Source: Kamptonema formosum PCC 6407 | Lineage (GTDB): Bacteria; Cyanobacteriota; Cyanobacteriia; Cyanobacteriales; Microcoleaceae | Assembly: GCF_000332155.1 (NCBI RefSeq) | Contig: NZ_KB235904.1 | Coordinates: forward strand, 1,696,721 to 1,760,720 | Length of the DNA stretch: 64,000 bases | Direction of reading: 5' to 3' | In this document: positions 56,701 to 63,634 of the stretch, in pieces | How the letters are laid out: each line of letters opens with the position of its first letter | Position numbering within the stretch: position 1 is the stretch's first letter | The notes under the pieces: model-generated | The model's database searches: none | What the model saw: the letters and a program-made list of their open reading frames with translations, nothing else | Told to the model about the DNA's origin: nothing | Program-made: the position numbers and the translations under genes

Positions 56701-56881
56701 CAAAGTCAGACAGTTGGAGGCCGAACGTGGGGGATACATTCCTGCGATCGCACTTACGGCCTACGCTAGGGATGAGGATCGACGACAGGCAATGCAGGCT
56801 GGCTTTCAGTTGCACTTTCCTAAACCTGTCGAACCAGCTTTGTTAGCGGCGGTACTGGCTAATTTGGCTGGACACAATTGA
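53750..56881 (+). CDS. Hybrid sensor histidine kinase (DUF4118 membrane - GAF - PAS - GAF - HisKA - HATPase - REC)
   Basis: 1043 residues. The N-terminal DUF4118/KdpD-like region has three to four membrane helices ([19 protein letters not shown] to [10 protein letters not shown], about 23-115). Then GAF (about 140-300), PAS ([24 protein letters not shown], about 318-430), a second GAF (470-620), HisKA with [19 protein letters not shown] (His about 646), HATPase ([42 protein letters not shown]) and a C-terminal receiver ([11 protein letters not shown], phosphoacceptor in [15 protein letters not shown], about 970). It is a self-contained membrane sensor; the signal is unknown. It has no adjacent response regulator. 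A TAATTGC repeat starts at its stop codon. Confidence 0.92.
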   Translation: [1043 protein letters not shown]

Positions 56882-56942
56882 ATTGCTAATTGCTAATTGC
56901 TAATTGCTAATTGCTAATTGCTAATTGCTAATTGCTAATTGG
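56882..56942. repeat. TAATTGC heptamer repeat
   Basis: Eight perfect 7-base units starting directly after the stop codon of the hybrid kinase; same family as at 52085. Confidence 0.92.
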
Positions 56943-57155
56943 TAGAGGTTGATTTGTAGTTTATTGAGACTGAAATTTTTAGCGGACTTCTGCAATATCC
57001 CTCTGCTGTCACTAAGCGGCAGAAGAAAATAACAATTCACTCTTATTGATCGCCAGAGAGGAGCGAGAAAATTAGGAGCGATTGCAAACGTTGATACATT
57101 TGTAAAAGACCTGTTACCATTATTGTCTTAATTATCTTTACAAAGCTACAACCTC

Positions 57156-57590
57156 ATGAAAAAGTTTCAAGTATTAGCTATCATCTCTGCAACTGCCCTA
57201 TCAGGCGCGATCGCTTTCTCTGCGGCAAATTCCGCCGCAGCTTGTCCATTCAGTGAATTGGGTGGTTCTAAATCTACTACTGGGCCAACGTTTCCTGCTT
57301 CGGGGTCTGATAAAATCAATCCTTGGAATAAAGCTGCGATCGCATTTACAGGCATCGCTGGCATCCTGGGATTAGGGGCAGGCTATATGAGTTGTCGTGC
57401 GGGTCAACAAGCTAAAGCTGCTTGTGCTGCTATGACTGACTCTTTCGACGATATTGAGGATTCAGAAGAGATCCTTGCAGATGAACTGGTTTATAAGCAC
57501 CCCGAAGCGCCTGGGGGTGAACTTGATTTAGTTATACAGGAAGTTGTCAGCAGTGACACAGTGGAAAAAGAAGTTGCGATCGCAAAATAG
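57156..57590 (+). CDS. Small secreted or membrane-anchored hypothetical protein
   Basis: 144 residues. The N-terminal signal (MKKFQVLAIISATALSGAIA, cut near SAAA) is followed by a CPFSELGGSKS segment, one hydrophobic helix (AAIAFTGIAGILGLGAGYM, about 60-80), a Cys/Ala-rich piece (SCRAGQQAKAACAAM) and an acidic tail (DSFDDIEDSEEILADEL). No known domain was recognised. The acidic tail is probably on the cytoplasmic or lumenal side depending on the real topology. It is a single gene with a strong terminator directly after it. Confidence 0.7.
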   Translation: MKKFQVLAIISATALSGAIAFSAANSAAACPFSELGGSKSTTGPTFPASGSDKINPWNKAAIAFTGIAGILGLGAGYMSCRAGQQAKAACAAMTDSFDDIEDSEEILADELVYKHPEAPGGELDLVIQEVVSSDTVEKEVAIAK

Positions 57591-57626
57591 TTACTCTCCG
57601 GCTAAAAAACAGGCAATTTTCTCTGA

Positions 57627-57659
57627 AACCTCCAGTTTCTAAAGGCTGGAGGTTTTTTG
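57627..57659 (+). terminator. Rho-independent terminator
   Basis: AACCTCCAG (57627-57635) / CTGGAGGTT (57646-57654) with a 10-base loop, followed by a T-run, 36 bases after the stop of the small secreted protein gene. Confidence 0.85.
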
Positions 57660-57750
57660 TATTGTCTTTTTAGATCAATCTCAAGGTAGACGGCAACTGT
57701 TCAACTCGCCGTTATAGTATAATTAAGTACAACTAAAGTCTAAATACTGG

Positions 57751-58180
57751 GTAGTCAGTAACCCACCCCTAAAGGGGATGGGCTTGCAAGACGAAAGTCA
57801 AAACAAGCCATACTGACCAGCCTAAGACTTTCGAGGTCTACGTTTTTTGAGTCAAGACACCAGGCGGATGCGTAGCTAGTCCCCTGCCCTGTCGTTTGCA
57901 GTTAAACAGTTTTAAGGTCACTGAAACAGTGCTGCAAGCTGAACAAGCTCTCAAAACATTGGCGAAGCTAACTTTACCCCGCAAGGGAGGCTCGAAAGAG
58001 CAAATCATTATGCGTAGCGTACAGGGTTGTGAGGTTTGAGATGGTAATTGTCCCATCGAAAGTACATCACTTTCATCACACCGAACTAAACAGCCCCAAG
58101 GCGGTAATGGAAAAAAACGATTCACGGCGGAAGACAGCCGCAAAAATTCCTCCCACCCCTTTAGGGGATGGGTTTCCATT
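57751..58180. mobile_element. Non-autonomous IS200/IS605-like element (MITE), about 430 bp
   Basis: Both ends carry the same imperfect hairpin in the same orientation: CCCACCCC-TAAA-GGGGATGGG at 57762-57782 and CCCACCCC-TTTA-GGGGATGGG at 58152-58172. Same-orientation subterminal palindromes, rather than inverted ends, are the hallmark of IS200/IS605. The inside has no intact transposase or TnpB gene. Next to the left hairpin, CGAAAGTC and GACTTTCG can pair (57793-57836), an RNA-like fold resembling the guide-RNA end of such elements. It occupies the whole upstream region of the DUF1517 gene. Exact ends are not determined. Confidence 0.6.
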
Positions 58181-58192
58181 TTGGAAAGGTTT

Positions 58193-58798
58193 ATGAATTC
58201 TTGGCGCGATCGCTTTAATCAAATGACAGGTCAAACTCGGCTGGTAGTTTGTCGCTTATTCGTCCATCTAGAAGGCGAAGAAGTCGCACCGCTATTAGGA
58301 GTTGTTAACCGCACGGCAAGACAAGCAATTGATGCCGAAGGTGACTTAGAAATTTTAGGGCAAGGACTGGTAGAAATTTGCACTCAGCTATTACAATATG
58401 ATACATACTGGCGCTCTGCCGCCAACGAAGGCGATGTTTTCTGGGATGAAAGCCAAGCTGCTGACTATGTAGATGAATTGTTTACTGATTCTGCTCAACG
58501 CTACCTGAGCGAACCAGACTTTAGCGGATACAATCAAAGTAAAGATTCTCCTTTGTCGTTGCCAGTAACGAAAAATTTGATTGTAATTATTACAGTCGCT
58601 TATGAGGGTGAAATACCTACCCTAGAAAATGATTTAGCTAACATGAGTGCTCTGAAAAATGGTTTAAAAGCATTGATTAACTTGCACTATCAAGAAAAGC
58701 TCCGAGCTATCCAAGTTCACTTCTCTCCAGCACAGTTTGGAGATGAATTGACAGACGATCAAGTTCTAATGAATTTCCCGGAATTAATTCCCTTGTAG
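58193..58798 (+). CDS. DUF1517-like cyanobacterial protein
   Basis: 201 residues from ATG 58193 (MNSWRDRFNQMTGQTR); a TTG at 58181 would add four. The C-terminal part, LIVIITVAYEGEIPTLENDLANMSALKNGLKAL...LRAIQVHFSPAQFGDELTDDQVLMNFPELIPL, follows the pattern I remember for DUF1517 proteins (two beta-strand pairs and a GDxLTxDExLxxxPEL end). Unlike the usual members it has no membrane segments or signal. The function is unknown. Its promoter must lie within or before the IS605-like element immediately upstream. Confidence 0.7.
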   Translation: MNSWRDRFNQMTGQTRLVVCRLFVHLEGEEVAPLLGVVNRTARQAIDAEGDLEILGQGLVEICTQLLQYDTYWRSAANEGDVFWDESQAADYVDELFTDSAQRYLSEPDFSGYNQSKDSPLSLPVTKNLIVIITVAYEGEIPTLENDLANMSALKNGLKALINLHYQEKLRAIQVHFSPAQFGDELTDDQVLMNFPELIPL

Positions 58799-58968
58799 GG
58801 AGATGGGGAGCAGGGGAGCAGGGGAGCAGGGGAGCAGGGGAGATGGGGAGATGGGGAGATGGAAAGATGGGCAATTAGCAATTAGCAATTAGCAATTAGC
58901 AACCAACAACTAACAACCAACAACCAACAACCAACAACTAACAACTAACAACCAACAATTAACAAATA
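58799..58968. repeat. GGGGAGCA, AATTAGC and CAACTAACAACCAA tandem runs
   Basis: Three different short tandem runs follow one another between the DUF1517 gene and the lipoprotein gene: GGGGAGCA (about 58805-58860), AATTAGC heptamers (58872-58900) and AACCAACAACTAAC units (58900-58965). No gene; the last run ends 7 bases before the next ATG. Confidence 0.8.
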
Positions 58969-58974
58969 CAAATT

Positions 58975-59874
58975 ATGCTGCGTAAGTTAACAATTTTTTT
59001 AATGGCTGTGAGCTTATGTTTGACTACTATAGGCTGCGGTTCTTCTACTCCAACGCGCAATGCGAATCAGAACGTTAACGCTACTGCTTCGCCCAATGCT
59101 AATCGAAATGGTAATTCGGCGATCAATCGCTTAGCTCAGGGTCAATATCCTGTACAGCAAGCTACCTACAATGATGCCGATGGAGAATATACCTTAATGC
59201 TGCTCAATACGCCGCCAGGAAGTTCTTCTGTTTATCGGACAACAGATTTACAAATGGCCCGGCTAACTGATGAAGAAATTAGTGGTGGTAAGAAAAGTTA
59301 TCTCAGTATAGAGGGCAATCAGCCGAGTTTGCACTTGACAGAAGACTTCAAAATTGAATACGTCCATAATGTCACTGAAACTGTGAGTAATCCTCAAACG
59401 GGTCAGACTGAAACTGTTGTAGTTAGGCAACAATCTAATTTCTGGGCCCCGTTTGCAGGAGCGCTAGCGGGTCAAGCTTTAGGTAGTTTGTTATTTACCC
59501 CGCGTTACTATGTTCCTCCCGTTTATCAGCCAGGGGGGATTATGACAGGATACGGCGGTTATGGTAGCACCTATCGCCAAGCTGTTCAAGGATATCAAAC
59601 TCGCTACCAAGCGCCGCCTCCAGCGGTCAAAAACCGCCAAACTTTGCGGACAACTGGAGGGTTGCGATCGCCTTCAGTCAATAGACCAGTTACTCGGCCA
59701 TCTTCGCCAGCTAGAACTCGTTCTACAGGTTCCGGTTACGGCGGTAGTAATTTACGGCGATCGCCTTCTGCACGTCCTAGCCAAAACAGGCGACAACCGA
59801 GTTTTGGTAGCGGTGGGCGATCGCGTCCCGTAGCTCCTTCACGGCGCGGTGGTTTCGGTAGTAGACGACGCTAA
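58975..59874 (+). CDS. Lipoprotein with Arg/Gly/Ser-rich C-terminus
   Basis: 299 residues. A lipoprotein signal ends in TTIG-C (Cys near 21), followed by an Asn-rich linker (NANQNVNATASPNANRNGN). The folded part is about 50-150 (YTLMLLNTPPGSSSVYRTTDLQMARLTDEEISGG). A short Gly/Ala-rich segment FAGALAGQALGSLLF could be a half-membrane span, and the last 100 residues are a low-complexity RSP/GGSRR region, strongly basic and probably disordered. No known domain name can be given with confidence. The tail could bind acidic polymers or peptidoglycan-associated partners (inference). Confidence 0.72.
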   Translation: MLRKLTIFLMAVSLCLTTIGCGSSTPTRNANQNVNATASPNANRNGNSAINRLAQGQYPVQQATYNDADGEYTLMLLNTPPGSSSVYRTTDLQMARLTDEEISGGKKSYLSIEGNQPSLHLTEDFKIEYVHNVTETVSNPQTGQTETVVVRQQSNFWAPFAGALAGQALGSLLFTPRYYVPPVYQPGGIMTGYGGYGSTYRQAVQGYQTRYQAPPPAVKNRQTLRTTGGLRSPSVNRPVTRPSSPARTRSTGSGYGGSNLRRSPSARPSQNRRQPSFGSGGRSRPVAPSRRGGFGSRRR

Positions 59875-59933
59875 AGGATATGGGGCGATCGCACCGCGTG
59901 CCCCGGAATAACAGGGAGTTGGGAAAATCTAAG

Positions 59934-60034
59934 GCGTGTCAACTTTCCTCTGAAAGCGGCCAGGGGTTAAAACCCCTGTCTAATAACTTAAGTCCTCTGA
60001 AGAGGACTAATTAGTTTTTTAGTCCTCTTCAGAG
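59934..60034. repeat. Left half of a palindromic element (as at 20623), split by IS110
   Basis: GTGTCAACTTT, CAGGGGTTAAAACCCCTGTCTAAT and AGTCCTCTGAAGAGGACT match the element at 20623-20798 in order. It breaks off at AGTCCTCTTCAGAG, within the second small palindrome. Confidence 0.85.
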
Positions 60035-60309
60035 CGTTCCACGGGCCCGGCGTGCCCGTTATGAATCACAGAAACAGTAAAGCTAGCCCAAAAGTTGCCA
60101 GTCGGATATATTATCCCTGTGTCCTGAGAGTCAAAGACCGACAAATCAATAGTGCGATTTTGAGCCTGATTCAGAGCGTGGTCGTGGGCATGATGATTAT
60201 GACATTGGTGAAGGGCTATTACCCTATCCCGTTGAGGAGAATCTAAGATCACATCCGCCCACCAATCGGGACACTTCCTTTCGTTCGAGCGCCAAGAGGA
60301 GTCATCTAA
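60035..60309 (+). ncRNA. Candidate bridge RNA region of the IS110 element
   Basis: Long 5' non-coding end of the element, the place where IS110-group elements encode the bridge RNA. It holds several short self-complementary stretches (for example GGGCCCGGCGTGCCC). At 60170-60178 it has TTCAGAGCG, identical to the left target/element junction at 60028-60036, as a target- or donor-guide loop would. Secondary structure was not computed, so the limits are uncertain. Confidence 0.45.
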
Positions 60310-61680
60310 ATGATCCGATGCAAGATAAGCAAACCTGTTGCGGGTGAAATGTCTAATTTCACCCAGATTAACCCAAATGCCGCAGGTATAGATATTGGCT
60401 CACAAGAACACTGGGTTTGCGTTCCACCTGATCGAACGTCACAGAATGTACGTAAATTTGGCTGTTTTACCCCTGACTTAATCGAGATGGCCTCATGGTT
60501 AGTGGAATGTGGGATAGACACCATCGCGATGGAATCGACAGGAGTCTATTGGATACCAGCCTTTCAAATTTTTGAAGCCAGGGGTATCGAAGTCAAACTG
60601 GTGAATGCCCATCACGTCAAAACCGTACCGGGCAGAAAAAGTGATGTGTTGGATTGTCAATGGTTGCAACAGCTACATACTTATGGTTTATTGTCCGGTT
60701 CCTTTCGTCCTGATGACCAAAGTTGTGTTCTACGTAGTTACATTCGCCACCGCGATAACTTAATCAAAAGCAGTAGCAGCCACGTACTGCGGATGCAGAA
60801 AGCATTAATTCAAATGAATCTGCAACTACATAAAGTCATCAGTGACATCACAGGAGTCACTGGGATGGCAATTATCCGCGCCATTGTAGCTGGAGAAAGG
60901 AATCCTCAAGTCTTAGCTAATTTGAAAAATTCTCGGATTAAAAGTAGTACCGCAGATATTGCTAAAGCCTTGAGTGGAGACTATCGAGTTGAGCATATAT
61001 TTGTGTTAAAACAAGAGTTACAACTCTACGACATCTATCAAGAGCAAATTGCTAGCTGCGATGTGGAGATTGAGCGATATTTAGCTAGCTTTGCTAGCGA
61101 AGAAAACCATCCTCCACCAGACCCTCCCAAACGGGGTAACAGAAAGCCCAGAGGTCACGAACCCAATTTTGACTTGCGCCATCAGTTGTATCGGATTAGT
61201 GGAGTAGATTTTACTCAAATCCCTGGTTTTGATGTCCTCACAGTACAAGCTCTGCTCTCGGAAGTCGGATTGGATGCTACTCGTTTTCCCACTGTTAAGC
61301 ATTTTTGTTCTTGGTTAGGGTTGTGTCCGTCTGCGAGGATTACAGGCGGTAAAGTCAAAAGTTCTCATACCCGTTGTGTAGTTAATCGGGCTGCTAATGC
61401 CTTCCGTTTAGCTGCTCAATCTTTATCTCGCTCTCAATCAGCTTTGGGGGCTTTTTATCGTCGGTTACGAGCCAGATTGGGCGCTCCAGAGGCTAATACC
61501 GCTACTGCCCACAAGCTAGCCCGCATCTTCTATCACCTCTGGAGTACAAAAACCGCTTATGCCGATTCAGGTGCTGACTATTACGAACAGAAATATCGAC
61601 AACGTATTGTCTCTAAGCTGGAGAAAACAGCTCAATCTCTTGGGTTTGAGCTGGTTGCTTGCGCCTCAAAACTAGATTGA
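60310..61680 (+). CDS. IS110-family recombinase (transposase)
   Basis: 456 residues from ATG 60310, with GGAG 9 bases upstream; ATG 60349 is an alternative. The N-terminal RuvC-like DEDD domain has AAGIDIGSQEHWVCVP (Asp), IAMESTGVYWIPAF (Glu) and VPGRKSDVLDCQWLQ (Asp...Asp). The C-terminal Tnp20 domain shows the helix-hairpin-like ITQIPGFD-type segment QIPGFDVLTVQALLSEVG, FCSWLGLCPSARITGGKVKSS and ANAFRLAAQSL, which would include the Ser nucleophile. Between the domains is a Pro-rich insert (HPPPDPPKRGNRKPRG). All catalytic acids appear present, so the element may be active. The enzyme acts on DNA guided by a bridge RNA. Confidence 0.92.
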   Translation: MIRCKISKPVAGEMSNFTQINPNAAGIDIGSQEHWVCVPPDRTSQNVRKFGCFTPDLIEMASWLVECGIDTIAMESTGVYWIPAFQIFEARGIEVKLVNAHHVKTVPGRKSDVLDCQWLQQLHTYGLLSGSFRPDDQSCVLRSYIRHRDNLIKSSSSHVLRMQKALIQMNLQLHKVISDITGVTGMAIIRAIVAGERNPQVLANLKNSRIKSSTADIAKALSGDYRVEHIFVLKQELQLYDIYQEQIASCDVEIERYLASFASEENHPPPDPPKRGNRKPRGHEPNFDLRHQLYRISGVDFTQIPGFDVLTVQALLSEVGLDATRFPTVKHFCSWLGLCPSARITGGKVKSSHTRCVVNRAANAFRLAAQSLSRSQSALGAFYRRLRARLGAPEANTATAHKLARIFYHLWSTKTAYADSGADYYEQKYRQRIVSKLEKTAQSLGFELVACASKLD

Positions 61681-61689
61681 GTTTCTGAG

Positions 61690-61740
61690 GAGGACTTGAT
61701 CTTTGAGACAGGGGTTTTAACCCCTGTCGTACTCAAGGTT
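61690..61740. repeat. Right half of the palindromic element split by IS110
   Basis: GAGGACTTGATCTTTGAGAC and CAGGGGTTTTAACCCCTG match the complementary arm of the element at 20623-20798, continuing what is interrupted at 60034. The outermost end has decayed and is followed by half of an AAACCGGGTTT-type repeat (61749-61786). Confidence 0.82.
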
Positions 61741-61864
61741 TGGCGATGCAGGACTTACGCACCCAATCTCATAAACCGGGTTTCGACTTTCGCTCAACCA
61801 GCAGTTTTTTGACGAAAATACAGCATTTACCACAACGGTTAGGATATTCTCAATCAAGGATTTA

Positions 61865-61923
61865 GGCTGTAGGAAAATTTAGACTAGCGTAAATCCTAAA
61901 TAGTTCTAAATTCGCCTACAGCC
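61865..61923. repeat. Hairpin upstream of the DUF3370 gene
   Basis: GGCTGTAGGAAAATTTAGA pairs with TCTAAATTCGCCTACAGCC at 17 of 19 positions around a 21-base loop, ending 7 bases before ATG 61931. It would bury the ribosome-binding region if transcribed. Confidence 0.7.
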
Positions 61924-61930
61924 AAATCAG

Positions 61931-63367
61931 ATGATTTCCAAAAAAAGTAAACTGACTCGAATTGCTTTGATCGTCGCGATCGCGATCGCCACCGGTGGAT
62001 TATTTTTACTCAAAAAACCTGCCCCATTCGTACAAGCACAGACTCCATCGCCCTCACCAACCCCCGCCAAACCAGCACCCCAAGAAATCCTAGTCAATAA
62101 TGAAGTGCGATCGCTTCCCGGATCGTTGGATAATGTACCCATGCTCAACAGCGACAGTCCAGAATGGGTGAAAAAAGAGGGAATTTTGCTTTCCACCTTT
62201 CCACCAGAAGGGAAAAAAGTACCCGCAGCTCATCTTAACTTCCCATTTCAGGGACAATTTAACTTATTCGCCCACCACTTCACCCACACTCCCCCCAACT
62301 TGCAAACCTTATACATTGGGGCGATTGTACACAATCCCGGCAAGCAACCCGTAACGGTGGAAGTCTTACAGGCAGCGAGTTATCTGATGGAACCAGATGC
62401 GCCTTTCAAACAAAAGCCGCCAATAAGTGAGAATCCTCAAGGGGAAGTATATTCTGGTCACGGCATTCGTGCTGTAGATAATATTTTGCGGGGAGTGCGA
62501 CAACCCAATTTTCCCGCAAAACTGGTACTTGCTCCTGGGGAAAGCAAGATGCTACTCAATGGTTCAATTCCGGTGCGGGAGTTGCCAAAGCCTATAAATG
62601 GTCGTTCTACCTTTATGGCATTGAAAAGTAGCGGTAAAGTTTACGCTGCGACTTTGGCGCTATATGCCAAAAAAAATCCCGATGGTAGCGATCGCGCCCC
62701 TACTCTGAAAGAATGGCAAGATTTGTTATACAATGGTAGCTTAGCTTTACCCCGCGATAAAACTCCGACACCGCCCGGAGCCCCTGGCAATCTGATTTAC
62801 AGTCGCGTTGCAGGCGTGCAACAAGGTTCGCGATGGCAAGCACAATTAGTAGATAAAAATAGCACTAATCTCACAATTCCCCAACGCGGTAAGGCTTATT
62901 CCTACGGAATCGCCACCCTCCGAGGCGGTAGACTCGGTACAGACCAAGTGCAAACAGCAAAACTGCTAGTACGCTATCCAGATACGGCCTACGAAGCACA
63001 CGGTAACTACGGTGTCCACTACGATCTTACTTTTCCCCTGCACAACACCAGCGATCGACAGCAGCAAGTGGCGATCGCACTGGAAACACCTTTAAAAGAA
63101 GATAAGTTAGTAAAAAACGGGTTGCGATTCCGCAAACCTCCCTTAGATTTCCCCTATTTCCGAGGCACAGTCAGGTTGCGTTATAAAGATGATAGGGGTC
63201 AAAATCTGACGCGCTACGTGCATTTGTGGCATCGAGTTGGTCAAGTAGTAGAACCGATGGTCAAGTTGAAATTAGCAACCGGAGAAAAGCGATCGGTACA
63301 GGTAGATTTTATCTATCCTCCTGATTCTACGCCGCCGCAAGTATTGACCGTGAAAACTTTGGAGTAA
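61931..63367 (+). CDS. DUF3370 family protein
   Basis: 478 residues. An N-terminal membrane anchor or signal (LTRIALIVAIAIATGGLFLL) is followed by a Pro-rich linker (PSPSPTPAKPAPQ) and a long beta-rich periplasmic body. The stretch EVRSLPGSLDNVPMLNSDSP...EGILLSTFPPEGK matches, from memory, the cyanobacterial DUF3370 family, as do HNPGKQPVTVEVLQAASYL and YGVHYDLTFPLHNTSDRQQQVAIALETP. It has no catalytic signature and is probably an envelope protein. An unusual hairpin ends 7 bases before its start and no clear Shine-Dalgarno is present. Confidence 0.82.
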   Translation: MISKKSKLTRIALIVAIAIATGGLFLLKKPAPFVQAQTPSPSPTPAKPAPQEILVNNEVRSLPGSLDNVPMLNSDSPEWVKKEGILLSTFPPEGKKVPAAHLNFPFQGQFNLFAHHFTHTPPNLQTLYIGAIVHNPGKQPVTVEVLQAASYLMEPDAPFKQKPPISENPQGEVYSGHGIRAVDNILRGVRQPNFPAKLVLAPGESKMLLNGSIPVRELPKPINGRSTFMALKSSGKVYAATLALYAKKNPDGSDRAPTLKEWQDLLYNGSLALPRDKTPTPPGAPGNLIYSRVAGVQQGSRWQAQLVDKNSTNLTIPQRGKAYSYGIATLRGGRLGTDQVQTAKLLVRYPDTAYEAHGNYGVHYDLTFPLHNTSDRQQQVAIALETPLKEDKLVKNGLRFRKPPLDFPYFRGTVRLRYKDDRGQNLTRYVHLWHRVGQVVEPMVKLKLATGEKRSVQVDFIYPPDSTPPQVLTVKTLE

Positions 63368-63415
63368 TATTGTTTGTAATAAGGGCTTTAGCCCTTTCAA
63401 ACATAGCTTAATTGC

Positions 63416-63634
63416 ATGAACTCCGACTCTGATAATTTAGAGGGCAAGAGATGTCAGCTTGTTGCTGAAGTACCTGGCCCTCCCGATACAAACTACAAAT
63501 ACTGCGTCTACAAGTGTAAAGACTGGCGTGGCGGCTTAATAGCTAGACCACTTAAAAAAGAATATGATTGTCCAAAAGAAATAGATTGGTGGGATTCTAA
63601 TGAAATTCCCGGAGCAATACCAGAAAATGAGTAA
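63416..63634 (+). CDS. Small hypothetical protein
   Basis: 72 residues, soluble, with three Cys (KRCQLV, YCVYKCK) and a Trp-rich end (EIDWWDSNEIPGAIPE). Not recognised. Its stop overlaps the ATG of the following Sel1-repeat gene (ATGAGTAA), so the two are translationally coupled and probably work together or share regulation. Confidence 0.6.
   Translation: MNSDSDNLEGKRCQLVAEVPGPPDTNYKYCVYKCKDWRGGLIARPLKKEYDCPKEIDWWDSNEIPGAIPENE

Larger units (their letters stand above)
60033..61691 (+). mobile_element. IS110-family insertion sequence inside a palindromic repeat
   Basis: About 1.66 kb, made of a 5' non-coding end of about 275 bases, one recombinase gene and only about 11 bases after its stop. 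There are no terminal inverted repeats. Joining the flanks (...CTTCAGAG and GAGGACTTG...) restores the palindrome CTTCAGAGGACTTG of the repeat family, with a shared core of two or three bases (AG or GAG). IS110 elements are known to integrate at specific, often palindromic repeats, guided by a bridge RNA. Confidence 0.88.

Noticed and set aside
57838-58179. 113-residue minus-strand frame in the gap before the DUF1517 gene
   Set aside because: It lies inside the IS605-like element, starts in its terminal hairpin and resembles no protein; more likely non-coding element DNA.
57751-58180. Group II intron fragment or retron
   Set aside because: No reverse transcriptase, no recognisable domain V, and the same-orientation end hairpins fit IS200/IS605 better.
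60019-60252. Small frames in the 5' region of the IS110 element
   Set aside because: Both strands have short open frames, but the position fits the non-coding RNA end of IS110 elements.
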